Shown here one piece after another: positions 21,578 to 33,115 of a DNA stretch of 64,000 nucleotides. This stretch comes from Artemia franciscana (taxonomy: Eukaryota > Arthropoda > Branchiopoda > Anostraca > Artemiidae), in the NCBI RefSeq assembly GCF_032884065.1, contig NC_088871.1, positions 12,562,393 to 12,626,392 of the forward strand. The letters are read 5' to 3'. Positions within the stretch are counted from its first letter, which is position 1, and each line of letters starts with the position of its first letter. The notes under the pieces were generated by a model, which did no database searches, was not told the origin of the DNA, and saw only the letters and a list, made by a program, of their open reading frames with translations. A program made the translations under genes and the position numbers.

Positions 21578-24521
21578 AAAAATTAAATAAAAAAAAAGTT
21601 TTTCAACTGAAAGTAAGGAGCAACATTAAAACTTGAAATGAACAGAAACTGGACCTACGTTGCCTAAGCAACGTAAAGTGTTGCGGCAACCTTTGTCCAG
21701 CTTTGCCGAATAAAGTGTTGCGAGAGCAACACTTTTGTTTTGTTTCTTTGCTATCGGTTAAAAGCTGAAGTTGTCAGCCTATTGAAGCTTTTAAAACGTT
21801 ATGTTCAAAGAAGAACGCGATCAGTAATCACATGATCAAAGGCTATTCCTCAGCGTTGAAAAAACAACAATAATTAAAGAATATGGAAAGAAGGGACTAA
21901 ATTGACTGCAGCCAGTTGAACTTTATCCTTTTCAATCGTAGACATCGTGACGGATCAAGACTTGGAACAATATCTTATATAATCTAGTTGGTATTATAAA
22001 GCTATCCGTAACTTTTCAGGATCAAATTACCATGGATGACACTCTATTAATTATTACGAAACTGCCTCGTTGTTTTACGTTATCGTTTGTACCCGTTGCG
22101 TAAACACTTAATTCTAGGTTACAGTGAGTATGGGTAGGCTACACCAACTAGCAAAAGCTACAAACCCCTCTTCACTAAAGATGATTCTAGCCTAACAGAC
22201 GATTATTACTTACAAGTCCCCTACATGTCTTACCACTGGAACCAACTCGGTCTTACCATCAAATAAAATGGAAACAAATAATAGGTACACCAAATAGCAA
22301 AATTTGCAAACCCTTCACTGCCGAAGATGATTATGAGCTAACAGCCGACCTTTTCTTACAAGTCCCCTACATGTCTAACAACTAGTATCGGCTTATTTTT
22401 GGTTTCAGTGTGTACCCTACTACTGAAGTTGTCAACCCCTTGAAACTTTCAAACTAGTATATCTCATGAAGGAATTTTTTACCAAAAAAAGGATGACATA
22501 TACTTTGATCAGCTCATCAAGAGCTATCGATTGCCGTCGAAAAAAAAATTCTATCTGTCTTAGTTCAAAAGTTGATTTTTTTTTTGCCGTAGGCCAACTT
22601 TCTAACGTCACCAGTTAGAAAGGAGCAAAGGATAAGCTCCAATTTCTTTAGCAATGACAGAACTTTTAAAGTTTAAGAGGTACATCTGATAACATTTCTC
22701 TACCTCAATCCCAAGTCCGAAAAAAAACAAATGATAAACCCTGCCAAAATCACGGCAGCACTTTCGGACCGGTGGGAAAATGCCGCTTTTTTGCTTCTTT
22801 AATTTTTCTATTTATCACTCAAAGAAGATATATTGGCTGTAGGGCCGGGTAACTGCCGCATATATTTAACACTTATAGAATTTGGTCCATCTTCAATTTG
22901 AAATTGGTGTCTGCCTGCTTTCCTGCTAGAACGGAGCTTTCCACTCGAAAGCAGAAACATGGTTTGATGAAATGAAAGCTTGGCTGCACAACTTCAGTTA
23001 CTCCTCTCTGACATAGGCTACATAACTCCACTTCACTTCGCACACCATAGGCTCTGGCTCGCGGACAAGAAAAAACCATCCTTTTTGGCCCCAGGCAAGA
23101 GTTCTGCGGAGCTTTCCAAAATGTAATGCCATACCAGTTTCCAGGAATAAGCCGACATCGGCGGCATAGGAAAAAAAAGAGAAGAAAACGGCACAAAACC
23201 AAAGTGTTGCTCTCGCAACACAATTATTACGTATATGAAGGGGATTGCCCCTCCTCAACACCTCGCTCTTTACGCTAAATTTTTTACTACTTGTAAAAAA
23301 GTTTCCAATTGTTCTAATTAAACGATCCTTGTGTTTCCTGAGTCGTTCTTAAAGAATTGGGACGAAATTCGGACTTCAGCGTAAAGAGCGAGGCGTTAAG
23401 GAGGGGATAATCCGTTTCATGTCCGTAATAATTTCTGTTCGTTTCAAGTTCTAATGTTGCTCCTTACTTTCAGTTGAAAAACTTGTTTTTTTTTTAAATT
23501 TGAATTCCGATCGTTTTAAATAATGCCGGGAAATCTGGTTCCGCCTCCACGGAGAAATCCCCCTCCCCACGGAAATATCCTCCAGACCATTCAATCCCGG
23601 TGAAAATTTACTCCAGGCAATTACCCTTAACAACTTCACGCATAAAATTGAGACGCAAAAGAGAAAGCAAGACATTTAAAAAGAACTTTGTATATGAATT
23701 CTGGCGAATTTCCCCAGTATATAATTTCACCTGACAAGTTCACCCCCTGGAAACTTCCCTCCTCGTAGAAAATTCCCCCTTGGAAAAAACTCAGAAAAAA
23801 ATTCGCCCCCCCTACCCGAAATTGTATACATACTTTACAATAACAGATACTATGTGTAAAAAGGGCGAATTTTATTATTTAAATACCTCTCCCCTGGGGC
23901 TGTGGGTGGTCATTTTATATCCAAAGGCATAGTTGTTGGGCCTTTCATCTTTAATGAGCGAAGTGGCTATTTCAAAATTTTGATCAGACAACTTTGGGAA
24001 AAAAGGGGCAAGGGAGGGGGCCAGGATGCCCTCCAATCTTTTGGTTACTTAAAAAGGGCATTAGAACTGTTAATTTCAGTTAGATTGAGCCCTCTACCAA
24101 TATTCTAGAACAACTGGGCCGATACGATCACCCCTGGGAAAAACAAGCAAATAAACTTGCATCCGTGATCTTTCTTCTGGCAAAAAATTAAAAATTCCAC
24201 ATTTTTACATATAGGAACTTGAGACCACTACAGTAGGGTTTTCTGATGCGCTTAATCTGATGGTGTGATTTTCATTAAGATTGTAATACTTTTAGAGGAT
24301 GTTTTCCCCTCTTATCGGAAATCAGGCAAATTTTCTCAGACTCTTAGCCTTTAATCGGTAAGACTAAACTTAATGAAACTTATATATTTCAAATCGGCAT
24401 AATAAGCAGATTCTTTTGAGATATCTGTGGGTATCAAAATTCTGTCTTTTTTTTTATTTTCGGTTACTATTGAGCTGGGTCACTCCCTATTTACAGTTGT
24501 TTACCACGAACTGTTTGACTA
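21578..24521 (-). repeat. composite fold-back repeat, minus orientation, interrupted
   Basis: The outer arm of the fold-back terminus (about 21578-21650, CAACTGAAAGTAAGGAGCAA) is separated by a 1.57-kb insertion from the rest of the unit (23222-24521). It continues through the middle block (about 23520-24130) to the head at about 24455-24521, with GAGCTGGGTCACTCC and the palindromic ACAGTTGTTTACCACGAACT. Several copies of this family retain a recognisable head (compare 36846, 37984, 47755 and 58711). Confidence 0.75.
21651..23221. mobile_element. unclassified 1.57-kb insertion with hairpin-rich ends
   Basis: It interrupts a fold-back repeat between GAACAGAAA and AATTATTACG, so its ends are defined by the host repeat. 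Near the left end three hairpins built on GTTGC/GCAAC follow one another: CGTTGCCTAAGCAACG, GTTGCGGCAAC and GTGTTGCGAGAGCAACAC. At the right end GTGTTGCTCTCGCAACAC is the exact reverse complement of the third hairpin. An internal direct repeat of about 145 bp period (about 22140 and 22283) carries ACAAGTCCCCTACATGTCT. The longest frame (minus strand, 22998-23261) resembles nothing I know. It is probably a non-autonomous element. Confidence 0.6.
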
Positions 24522-25396
24522 CGCTTTTCTGTCGTAAATTTCCGTTTTCTGGATGTTGTTAAAAAAAGGGGAACTTTAGAAGAGGAACAAACTTTAAAGC
24601 CTCTTCCCTACTGATTATATCTAAGACAAAACATGCATTTTATCCAATTTAATGATTAAGAAAAACCCAAATGTGTAAGTATAAACTTTGATGAAGTAGT
24701 TTATTAATCAACAGATTTTTATAAGCACAAAAATACTTCGAAAATACCTTACTTGAAATTTCAGTCCAAAAAAGGTACTTTTAGTTCTAGAAATCCATAA
24801 TTTTAATTGAAGAACAAGTGAAATCTACTAACCCTTTATCAGGGGTGACATTTGGGCGGGAGGATAATTGTTCCATCATTGTTTTGCTCCCTCTAAATTT
24901 TGAAAAAAAATCTTTTTTTGGCATTTTCACTAAAAAATCAGAAAAATATGGTCAGTGCCACCATGTAGAGTTGTCCCTGATTATCCCCATTTTCTTCGTA
25001 ATTATCACTGGCCATATAGTTGGTATTATCGGTTTCTTATGAATAAATGCAACAGTTGCCCATGGGGTTCTAGAAATTTATTCTGATTAAAAAAAATGTA
25101 TATTTTCTCGTCATTATTTGCCACTATATTCTAGGAATTTTAAAGTGCTACTGACGGAAAAATTGGAGAAGGAGGAGAATCTACAAATGAAACTAACACC
25201 GTCTATTGTTAGCTGAAAAATCTAAAGCCGATGTGACCATCGGCTTGTGACCATAGACGATGCGACGAATCATGATAAACATAGATAGCGGCCGTCCCAG
25301 AACTGGTGTTATAAATCAGATCCATTTATCCACAAAACGCCGTTTTCCAAAAGAACTAGAGAAACATAGAGCTACTATGTTTTCCATTTTTTTCTG
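24522..25396. other. CaMKI intron, unassigned part
   Basis: No gene or repeat recognised between the composite repeat and the next LINE. Confidence 0.4.
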
Positions 25397-27215
25397 AAAA
25401 GACTATTAATAACCCAGAACTTTTTTGGAAAATTTTAACACTTAAACAAAAAAAAGCCCAACTAGTCATTTAATATCCCTCCTGAACTATGGGAACGAAA
25501 TTTCTCCAGAGAGATTTTAGGACTAGACCCCCTAATAGACAATCCCTTCAAAGTCACACTAGAAAAGACACTTTCGATAGGGGTCAAATCAACGTTTACT
25601 GTAGCAATTTCGGATGTTTATAATTTAATTATTTAAATCTAGAAACCTCTCTCAAGAGGTACAGACCACGTTGGCGCCAAACACCTCCTATATGGAACCC
25701 CTTCTGGTTTTTTCCACCTTGCCCTACTTTTCCAGATGGTGTTTACAAAAGGAATAGTTCCTTCCTCGTTTTCCACTTGCCGTCTTACTCCTGTCCCTAA
25801 AAAGAATAAACCCTTAATCATACCGGCCACTAACGGTAGCTACAACTTTTTGTGAAATTTTTGAGAAGTTAATAATGTCTGAGTTGGTTGATAAATGGTA
25901 TATGCCCCCACACCAATTGGGGCTCCAGAAGGGAATAGGGTGCGCTTATGCGCTGACGGCACCGTCGTCAGTTTTAATCTATGCTGATAAATCAGAAGAG
26001 CCACTAGTTCTAGGGAGCCATGATGTCAGTCGTGCTTTTGATTCGATAATTCACACGCATATCTTCACTGGATTATAGGCCTATAAACGCAGGTCAATAC
26101 TTGTATTATTCGTGCTTTATATGATATGTACAATCATTTCACTGTCATTGTTAATCTGCCTGATGGAATGATTACAAAGAAAATCATACCTGTTCGTTGC
26201 GGAGAAAGACAAGGCGCCCTTACATCCCCAATCGCGTTTAACATTTATTCTGGACGCAAAGTTCTAAGTTGTTTCTTCCTGTATTTTAGAAGGGATTGAT
26301 GTATCTCTTATTGCTTGTGCGGACGATGTCTTCAACCTTAGCCGAACGGTCCTGGCGTTTGAGAAATTTCCATTCTGAGTCGAGAATATTCAAAAATAAA
26401 TCTTAAAGTTTAACGCTGAAAAGTCAGAAGTTGTACTATTCAACTGGGGCCCAGTTCCAGAAGGATTTAAAGTTGATCTTAATGGAGTATCGGCTGCCCC
26501 TAAATTGGAAATGAAATATCTTGGCCTCCCAATCGGTGACTCCCTTAAAGCAGCTAAAAAGCTCCTCATTCACTATTTCCAGTGCCGGACGTCCAGTGCC
26601 TACGGTGTCATAGTTTCTAAAAAAAACTTCGTTTTAATCGCCAGCTACTAGCTAAATTATATAACTCGTGGGCGCTCCCAAATTTTTTATATCTTGCACC
26701 CTTTTGGAGTACCTTTTTGGCAACGGAATCAAAGCAACTTCGACGAATTTATTACCGGTATGCTAAATATCTTCTAGCCCTCCCCCGCTGGGTAAGTAAT
26801 TCTTTGGCCAATAGGAGGTATGGTATTATTGACCCGAATGCTGCCATCGTCAGTTGCATTGAAGCTTATAGCAATGAAATTAATGGAAACTTCTGGTGTT
26901 GCCTTAGTATCTCGTTTATTGTTTCTGTGTTTGTTACGTATACTGTGTGATTATTTGGTTAATTATTGTGTTTGTGTGCTTATTTTATGAATTTTAATTT
27001 TGTTTTATTTGTGCAGTTTTTGTGTGCTTGTTATGTATACTGTGTGATCATTTGGTTAATTACTATGCTTGTGTGCTTAGTCTATGAATTTTAATTTTGT
27101 TTTATTAGTAATTTTCTCTCTTTTTCATTTTTCTGTTTTTTTTCTCGTGTATTCCGTTCGTTACTGTATCTAGAACAGGTTATAAATAAATTCAAATCAG
27201 AAAATAAATAACAAT
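25397..27215 (+). pseudogene. non-LTR retrotransposon, reverse transcriptase relic
   Basis: Across several frameshifts the plus strand gives a full reverse transcriptase order. The linker reads INNPELFWKILTLKQKKAQ (about 25400-25460). Then come FTKGIVPSSF and LTPVPKKNK (about 25740-25815), RPLTVATTFCEIFEKLIM with HQLGLQKGIGCAYAL (about 25820-25955), HDVSRAFDSIIH (about 26022-26057), VRCGERQGALTSPIAFN (about 26192-26242), CADDV (about 26319-26333), NAEKSEVVLF (about 26410-26440), KYLGLPIG (about 26515-26538), and a C-terminal RYAKYLLALPRW (about 26755-26792). The 3' region holds a 95-bp tandem duplication (about 26930-27105) and ends with ATAAATAAATTC-like sequence. The C-terminus is closest to the LINE at 42.4-44.4 kb, so both probably belong to one family. 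Confidence 0.8.
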
Positions 27216-27892
<677 letters not shown>

Positions 27893-28108
27893 TAAGTAAG
27901 ATTTGACAAATTCTGACATCTTTGACTGTTTAGTTAGCAGTTTTATTTTTTATTTTATATAGAGAGGGACATTCAAACTCAAAACGGTTATAAACCAGAT
28001 TAACGTTATTTAGGCAGCGTGACGTATTGTAGTAACCTTTGTTTGGCCTCAGTTTCTTCTGTTAATACCGTTGGCAGGGGTTTCCGACACGAAACGCAAA
28101 TTTTTTGG

Positions 28109-28111
<3 letters not shown>

Positions 28112-28202
<91 letters not shown>
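28112..28202. repeat. (TA)n microsatellite
   Basis: About 45 uninterrupted TA dinucleotides, starting about 220 bp into the intron after exon 2. Such a tract is expected to be length-polymorphic. Confidence 0.98.
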
Positions 28203-28205
<3 letters not shown>

Positions 28206-28754
28206 GTTTTATTAGCAAATGTTTTATGAAAATATGTCCTAATTAAAAGCTGTTGTTTTAGGATTTAGCCGTGGTGCCCTAGAGAAAAAAAAAGAAAGAC
28301 TAAGAAAGAGGAAGACCAAGAGAAATAATGTTTCGGTGCCAATTTTAAAAATATTTCGGTTACTTCATTTACATCGATGAATTTTTAAGTTTTCATTCGG
28401 AAACGTATTGACTAGGCTAAATATGGCAATGCGTGATCTCTTTGTTTTAACCTGTAAAACGGATATCCTCTATTTCTCCTTTATGCCTTCGTTGTAAAGA
28501 AGGAAAGATCGTTAAAATCTTGCGTGGACACTAATGTTTCTTGCAAAACTGCTAAAAGTTCCCTATTAAAACATGCAAATAAAGGGTCGCTATGAAGATC
28601 TTGTCAAAGGTAAAATTGTCCATAAAAGTGTTTAGGGTAAGAAAATCAATATGTGGTTAAGGCGGTTTTCAACAATATTTACTTTAGCTTTAATCTAAAA
28701 CTTCAAGGAAAGAAGACAGTTTCTCTAAAATTGAAGTCCATTTGTTTATAGAAA

Positions 28755-29060
28755 GTATGTTTATGGGCTGAAAGAAAATACTAAAAGAAAATAGGAAATA
28801 TACTTAAGAAAATAGTAAAACCTACGAAAGGAAAATAGGAAACTGAAAGAAGATAGGAGATATAATATATAAGAAGATTGGAAAAGGAAATAGGAAAATC
28901 CACGAAAAGAAAGTAGGAAACTGAAAATAAAATGGGAACTAGGCTTTTTAAGAAAATAGGAAAACAGGAAATATAAAAATATACGAAAAGAAAATAGGAA
29001 ACTAAAAGAAAATAAGATAATAGGAAAATCTTTGAAAAGAAAAATAGGAAACTGAATAGG
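28755..29060. repeat. purine-rich minisatellite, about 80 bp period
   Basis: Units centred on CGAAAAGAAAATAGGAAACT recur near 28825, 28902, 28983 and 29032, joined by AGAAAATAGGAAAAT-type spacers. One strand is almost free of C. Confidence 0.7.
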
Positions 29061-31237
29061 TTCAGGTCTTAGACAGGCATTAATATGGGTAGAATGACAG
29101 CTTTTGTGCTAACTAATAGCAAAAAAGTCACTATAGCCTGCAGACTAAAGGTATATAATACTGACGTTTAACAGGGCAATCCTGATATGTTAAAAAGAGC
29201 AATTAAGTATTGAGCTTGCCCTGGCGCTATTTGCGATTGTTTTATAAGTTATGTTTAACTCAATTAAATTTCCTGTGTAAACATCAAAGGTTCTGAATAA
29301 GTTTCCTTTTAAGAGGCAAAATTAATTAAATTCTTTTTTGAAAAAAATGAAGACAGACGAGTACAAACACAAAATTATCGACTACCCAAAAATTGTTCAG
29401 TTGGAAATCTGTATTATATTCCTTGTCTCCTGTGGTTAACCCAGCAGAAAAAGAAATTGTTGTAAAAAAACCTTCAGCAATTTTTATTACTTGTGGCTTC
29501 TTTCAAAATTTACATTAATGGCGAATTTATAGATTTGCTTGGAATTTAACTGCCTCCTAGCATCCTCCCCAAATACCTTTATATACCCATAGACTAAATA
29601 CGAAACTTCGCAGATTTTGAATTTTTTTTTTTCAGATCAATATTATTTGGTGTTATGAACCAACTAAATAACTCACAAAATGATGTCAACCAACAAACTT
29701 ATGTGTATAGCCTAGGGCCATATCTGGGTAATAGGGGGGGATTTGATATCCCCGTTCCTGTTAGAATGGAAGCGCCATTGACAATCCAAGGAATATCACT
29801 TTCTTGAATACAATGACGTAATAATTTTGTTATTATAAGTTTGTTTCGTTCAGGAGAGGGATATATATCTCCCGGCTATATGCAGATGTTTGCTAATTCT
29901 GTTTTTTTTTTTACTTCTGTATTATCAAAGGTCGTTCCATAATGCAAGGTTTGCCAGTTAAAAAAAAAAAAATAAATAAAATTAGAAAACTTCTTTATAT
30001 GGCTTAGGGCTATATACACAAGGAGTAGGGAGGTGGATAACATGCAGTTCTGCAGCTAAATTGTCCGAATGTCCAAATGAACTATGAGTTTTGCTATTTC
30101 TTTCAGAAGAGGGGATAAATTACACTGTTATCAAATATAACATATATGATCTTGGAATCGCAATAAAAAGAACTTAACAGGGGTACGAAGAAACATTGTA
30201 ACAATTTAAAAATGACAATATCTAATGTAAATTTAGCCCGTCTCTTGGAGGGTCCAGATTGTGACTCCAAGAAGGGTTTGTGGAAATATGAAATTTATGT
30301 TGAGAATGTAAGAAATCATCTACTAGAGATTCCGGGAGGAAATCTGGGCCCCTGCTTTCACCTCTACCTGTTTGTCTGAAAAAAGGACCATAATTAGTTC
30401 CAAAAAGATTTGCAGTACTTGATAATGCGTATATTTATTTAACAAAATAGTTGGAATATTGATGAATACAAAAATGTAAGGATCTGGTGGTTCTTCAGTC
30501 TCAAATCTCGGAGCCCAAGAAGATAAGTCGAATTTCTGCCCCTTTTTATATCTTACTTACTGCATAAATACGTCTTGCTACGTCAAGTTTTATCAGACTT
30601 GATAAATTTTTATTTTTTAATTTCTATTTAGATTTCGCTTTATATCGATTTATTTTTTTTAATGAAACTAAAAGTGCAATTTTGTAAATTTTCGGGCTCA
30701 AGGAGACTATTTAAAATCTTGATTTGGGAACAGTTTTTACTTACATTTTCACTAATATTCACTAAAAAGAGCTCAGTAATCAGTCATTGTCCGCGAACCT
30801 ACTAAGCTAAAACAAAAATAAGTGGAAATAGGGGAAAACATTCTAACAGGTTCTTGTCTGGGACCCCTAGAGACTCAAGCCCCGTTAATTCGCCCCTTTT
30901 TGGAGACTTAGTTTACAGTAAAAATAGACCTATAATAGCAAAACTTTTCCTTATTCCCATTCTAGTCCCAATTCTACCTCGATCTCTCATTTCTGATACG
31001 ATTCCAAAAGTAATTATCAAAAGTATTGAAGAACAGTTACAGGACTTTTGTCAGCCGAATTACCTACTTAAGTTGGTATTAACCTACATCATGATGCAAC
31101 AGTTGACTATTAGTCATTACTGTTTCAGAATTTTGGGCTTAAAAACTAATAACTAAACAGTTAATTATGTGCCAGGAAGGTAAATTTCATTTGCAGTAGC
31201 GGTACAGGTAAGAAGATAACAAACAAATAATTGTGGT
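29061..31237. other. CaMKI intron, unassigned part
   Basis: AT-rich intron sequence with homopolymer runs. A frame at 30854-31156 (100 residues) resembles no protein I know and lacks splice-site context. Confidence 0.45.
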
Positions 31238-31486
31238 CACGGGCGTATCCAGGGGGAGGCTACTGAGTTGGACCTCCTACACCGCGAAATTTTTATCCGG
31301 CTCTTAAAGTGGTCGCAAAAATGCCGCTAAAAAGAATTTCTTCTAAAGTAAAAAAAAAAAAAAAAAAAAATCTGACTCATAAATTGGTCTTATAAATGCA
31401 GGTAAAAAAAAACCTTAACCCCCTCCCGAACAATGTTTGCACCCCGCCCCCACTCCTGAACAAAAATTCTGGATACAGTCCTGGCT
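31238..31486. mobile_element. MITE-like element with GTATCCAG ends
   Basis: The left end CACGGGCGTATCCAGGGGGA and right end CTGGATACAGTCCTGG form imperfect terminal inverted repeats around about 215 bp of non-coding sequence with an A-run. A related pair of ends bounds 45368-45534. Confidence 0.5.
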
Positions 31487-32449
31487 GTGTCCCATCGAGA
31501 GAACTACGCCTTTGTCATTTATTTTTCCAGAAAAATTTACTTGCTTCCTATGCTGAAAAAAAAAGTTTTACAAAAGAAAATATATAGCAACTTCAAACAT
31601 CAAAATTGTCCCCGTGCGAGGGGCATGTCTCTTATTTACCCGTCCACCCCCCTTCCCCCCGCTTTTTACACTGTAGTCTTACAGTGCTTTACTGAAGTAG
31701 GGTCCGGCTGATATATCGGCACATAGATGTTATCCGGCCGATATGAGGGTCAGTGTCATTATCGGATATTGCAAAAAAGGTCGGATGGTTCAGGACGGAT
31801 GGTTCCGTCCAATATCGTGCATAATTTTGATCTTTTGTTTTTTTCATGAACTGATCACGTTACTGGGAAATCTATGACACCAAACGATAGCCAATAAGCA
31901 TCTTACTAACCCAAATTTTTATCACGCACTTAAATGTTCTATTTAATACTGGTTTGATAGTCTCAAAGTCAGATGCCTTCCTTATAGAATCATCCTTATG
32001 TGATTGGCGTTGGCGTAGCCCCTAATTTCAGCAGGGTAAGAAATCTTTCATTCTCGGTTCTAAATCATCGTATTGTGAATAGTCTAAAGCAGTTCAATGA
32101 TTTGTTTTTCTCCGTCGCTGACGCAAGCATCATCTTTTTTCACTCTTTCACAATCATAGTTCCATTTAGCATCATCCAACAGAGTCTGCATGCATAAGCC
32201 TACTCTTTCGCTAGTCTTCGTGTAAAGTATCTTCCTTTATCTATATATCATTTGTTTCTCTCTCCCCTTCGTTTCATTCATTATAAATATATAGAAAATT
32301 AGCCAATTTGGGAAAATCAAGAGGTTTCAATATTTCGACAACGATCGTAAGTAACCTCTAACAAAATTCCCGTCTCATAACAAGTCTTTAAAACTTAACC
32401 TCTTATCAAAGTCGCAAAAAAAAAAAAATGTGAAGCTTGCTCGGGAATA
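31487..32449. other. CaMKI intron, unassigned part
   Basis: No gene recognised. A short repeated GGTCGGATGGTTC / GGACGGATGGTTC pair lies at about 31775-31805. Confidence 0.4.
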
Positions 32450-33115
32450 TAGTCAGTTTGTAGACGGACGGATTGTTTCACTAAATCTAGAATTCCACCA
32501 AAACAATACTATCCAAATATTCCATAGATGTGGGGCTATGAGGTAGTTTGCGAGCTAGAGCAAGATATTTGATTGGCTACTCAAAGATTAACAGGTGCAT
32601 GGGCAATGGTGAAAGCTCTAGCCTTAAAATGTCTTCTGATTTTGTAGTAAAGCTTTCCGAGTATATCTCAAAATATCAGAAATAAAATCTGTATTCTGCC
32701 AACCGGTTTCCTCGCTTGGCCGCCACTCAGACGTTGAAAGTTGAGGGTATTCATGCTCTATCGACTGTACATATTAACAAATCGAAAGAACGTAGCTTGG
32801 AAGAGAACAAGCCCTCGAAGCAACGTTTTCAAGGGTCACACGACTGGTGGGTAGAATCAGTTTAACAGTATAGTGATTATACAGCTTGATAGCAAGTGAG
32901 CCCATGCTGTGTCATCCTTAGCTAAAATTCACATAATTGGCATTTGCAAGCAGTGGCAAAAATATTCAAAGCTATAAATTGACGTTTTAAGACCCTTTAT
33001 GGTGAAAGAATACGATAGATATATGGATAGAGTTGACACATCCAGTATACTAAAGGAGCTAAACAGGATTGACTGCAAGATAAAGACACGGTTTGTGTGA
33101 TACTTCTGCTGGATT
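32450..33115 (+). pseudogene. piggyBac-type transposase relic
   Basis: Three frame-shifted plus-strand segments follow the order of a piggyBac (PGBD) DDE transposase. The first, at about 32492-32545, reads IPPKQYYPNIP-stop-MWGYEV, matching the family's KQY.P.KP.KWG.K segment. The second, from 32686, reads NLYSANRFPRLAATQTLKVE, then GIHALSTVHINKS, matching the D-N-(Y/F)-F-T-S and G..A.GTVR.NR region, and then KQRFQGSHDWWVESV. The third, from 32999, reads VKEYDRYMDRVDTSSILKEL, matching the Y-N-.-Y-M-G-G-V-D motif. The lineage-typical KWW after it is lost to RFV and a stop. Catalytic Asp positions are only partly recoverable. I did not find TTAA-flanked terminal repeats. Confidence 0.65.

Noticed and set aside
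22873-23261. Overlapping minus-strand frames of 62-116 residues
   Set aside because: They are inside the hairpin-ended insertion. No motif or homology was recognised, and they overlap in several frames at once.
28019-28246. 75-residue frame rich in Ile-Tyr
   Set aside because: It is a translation of the (TA)n microsatellite.
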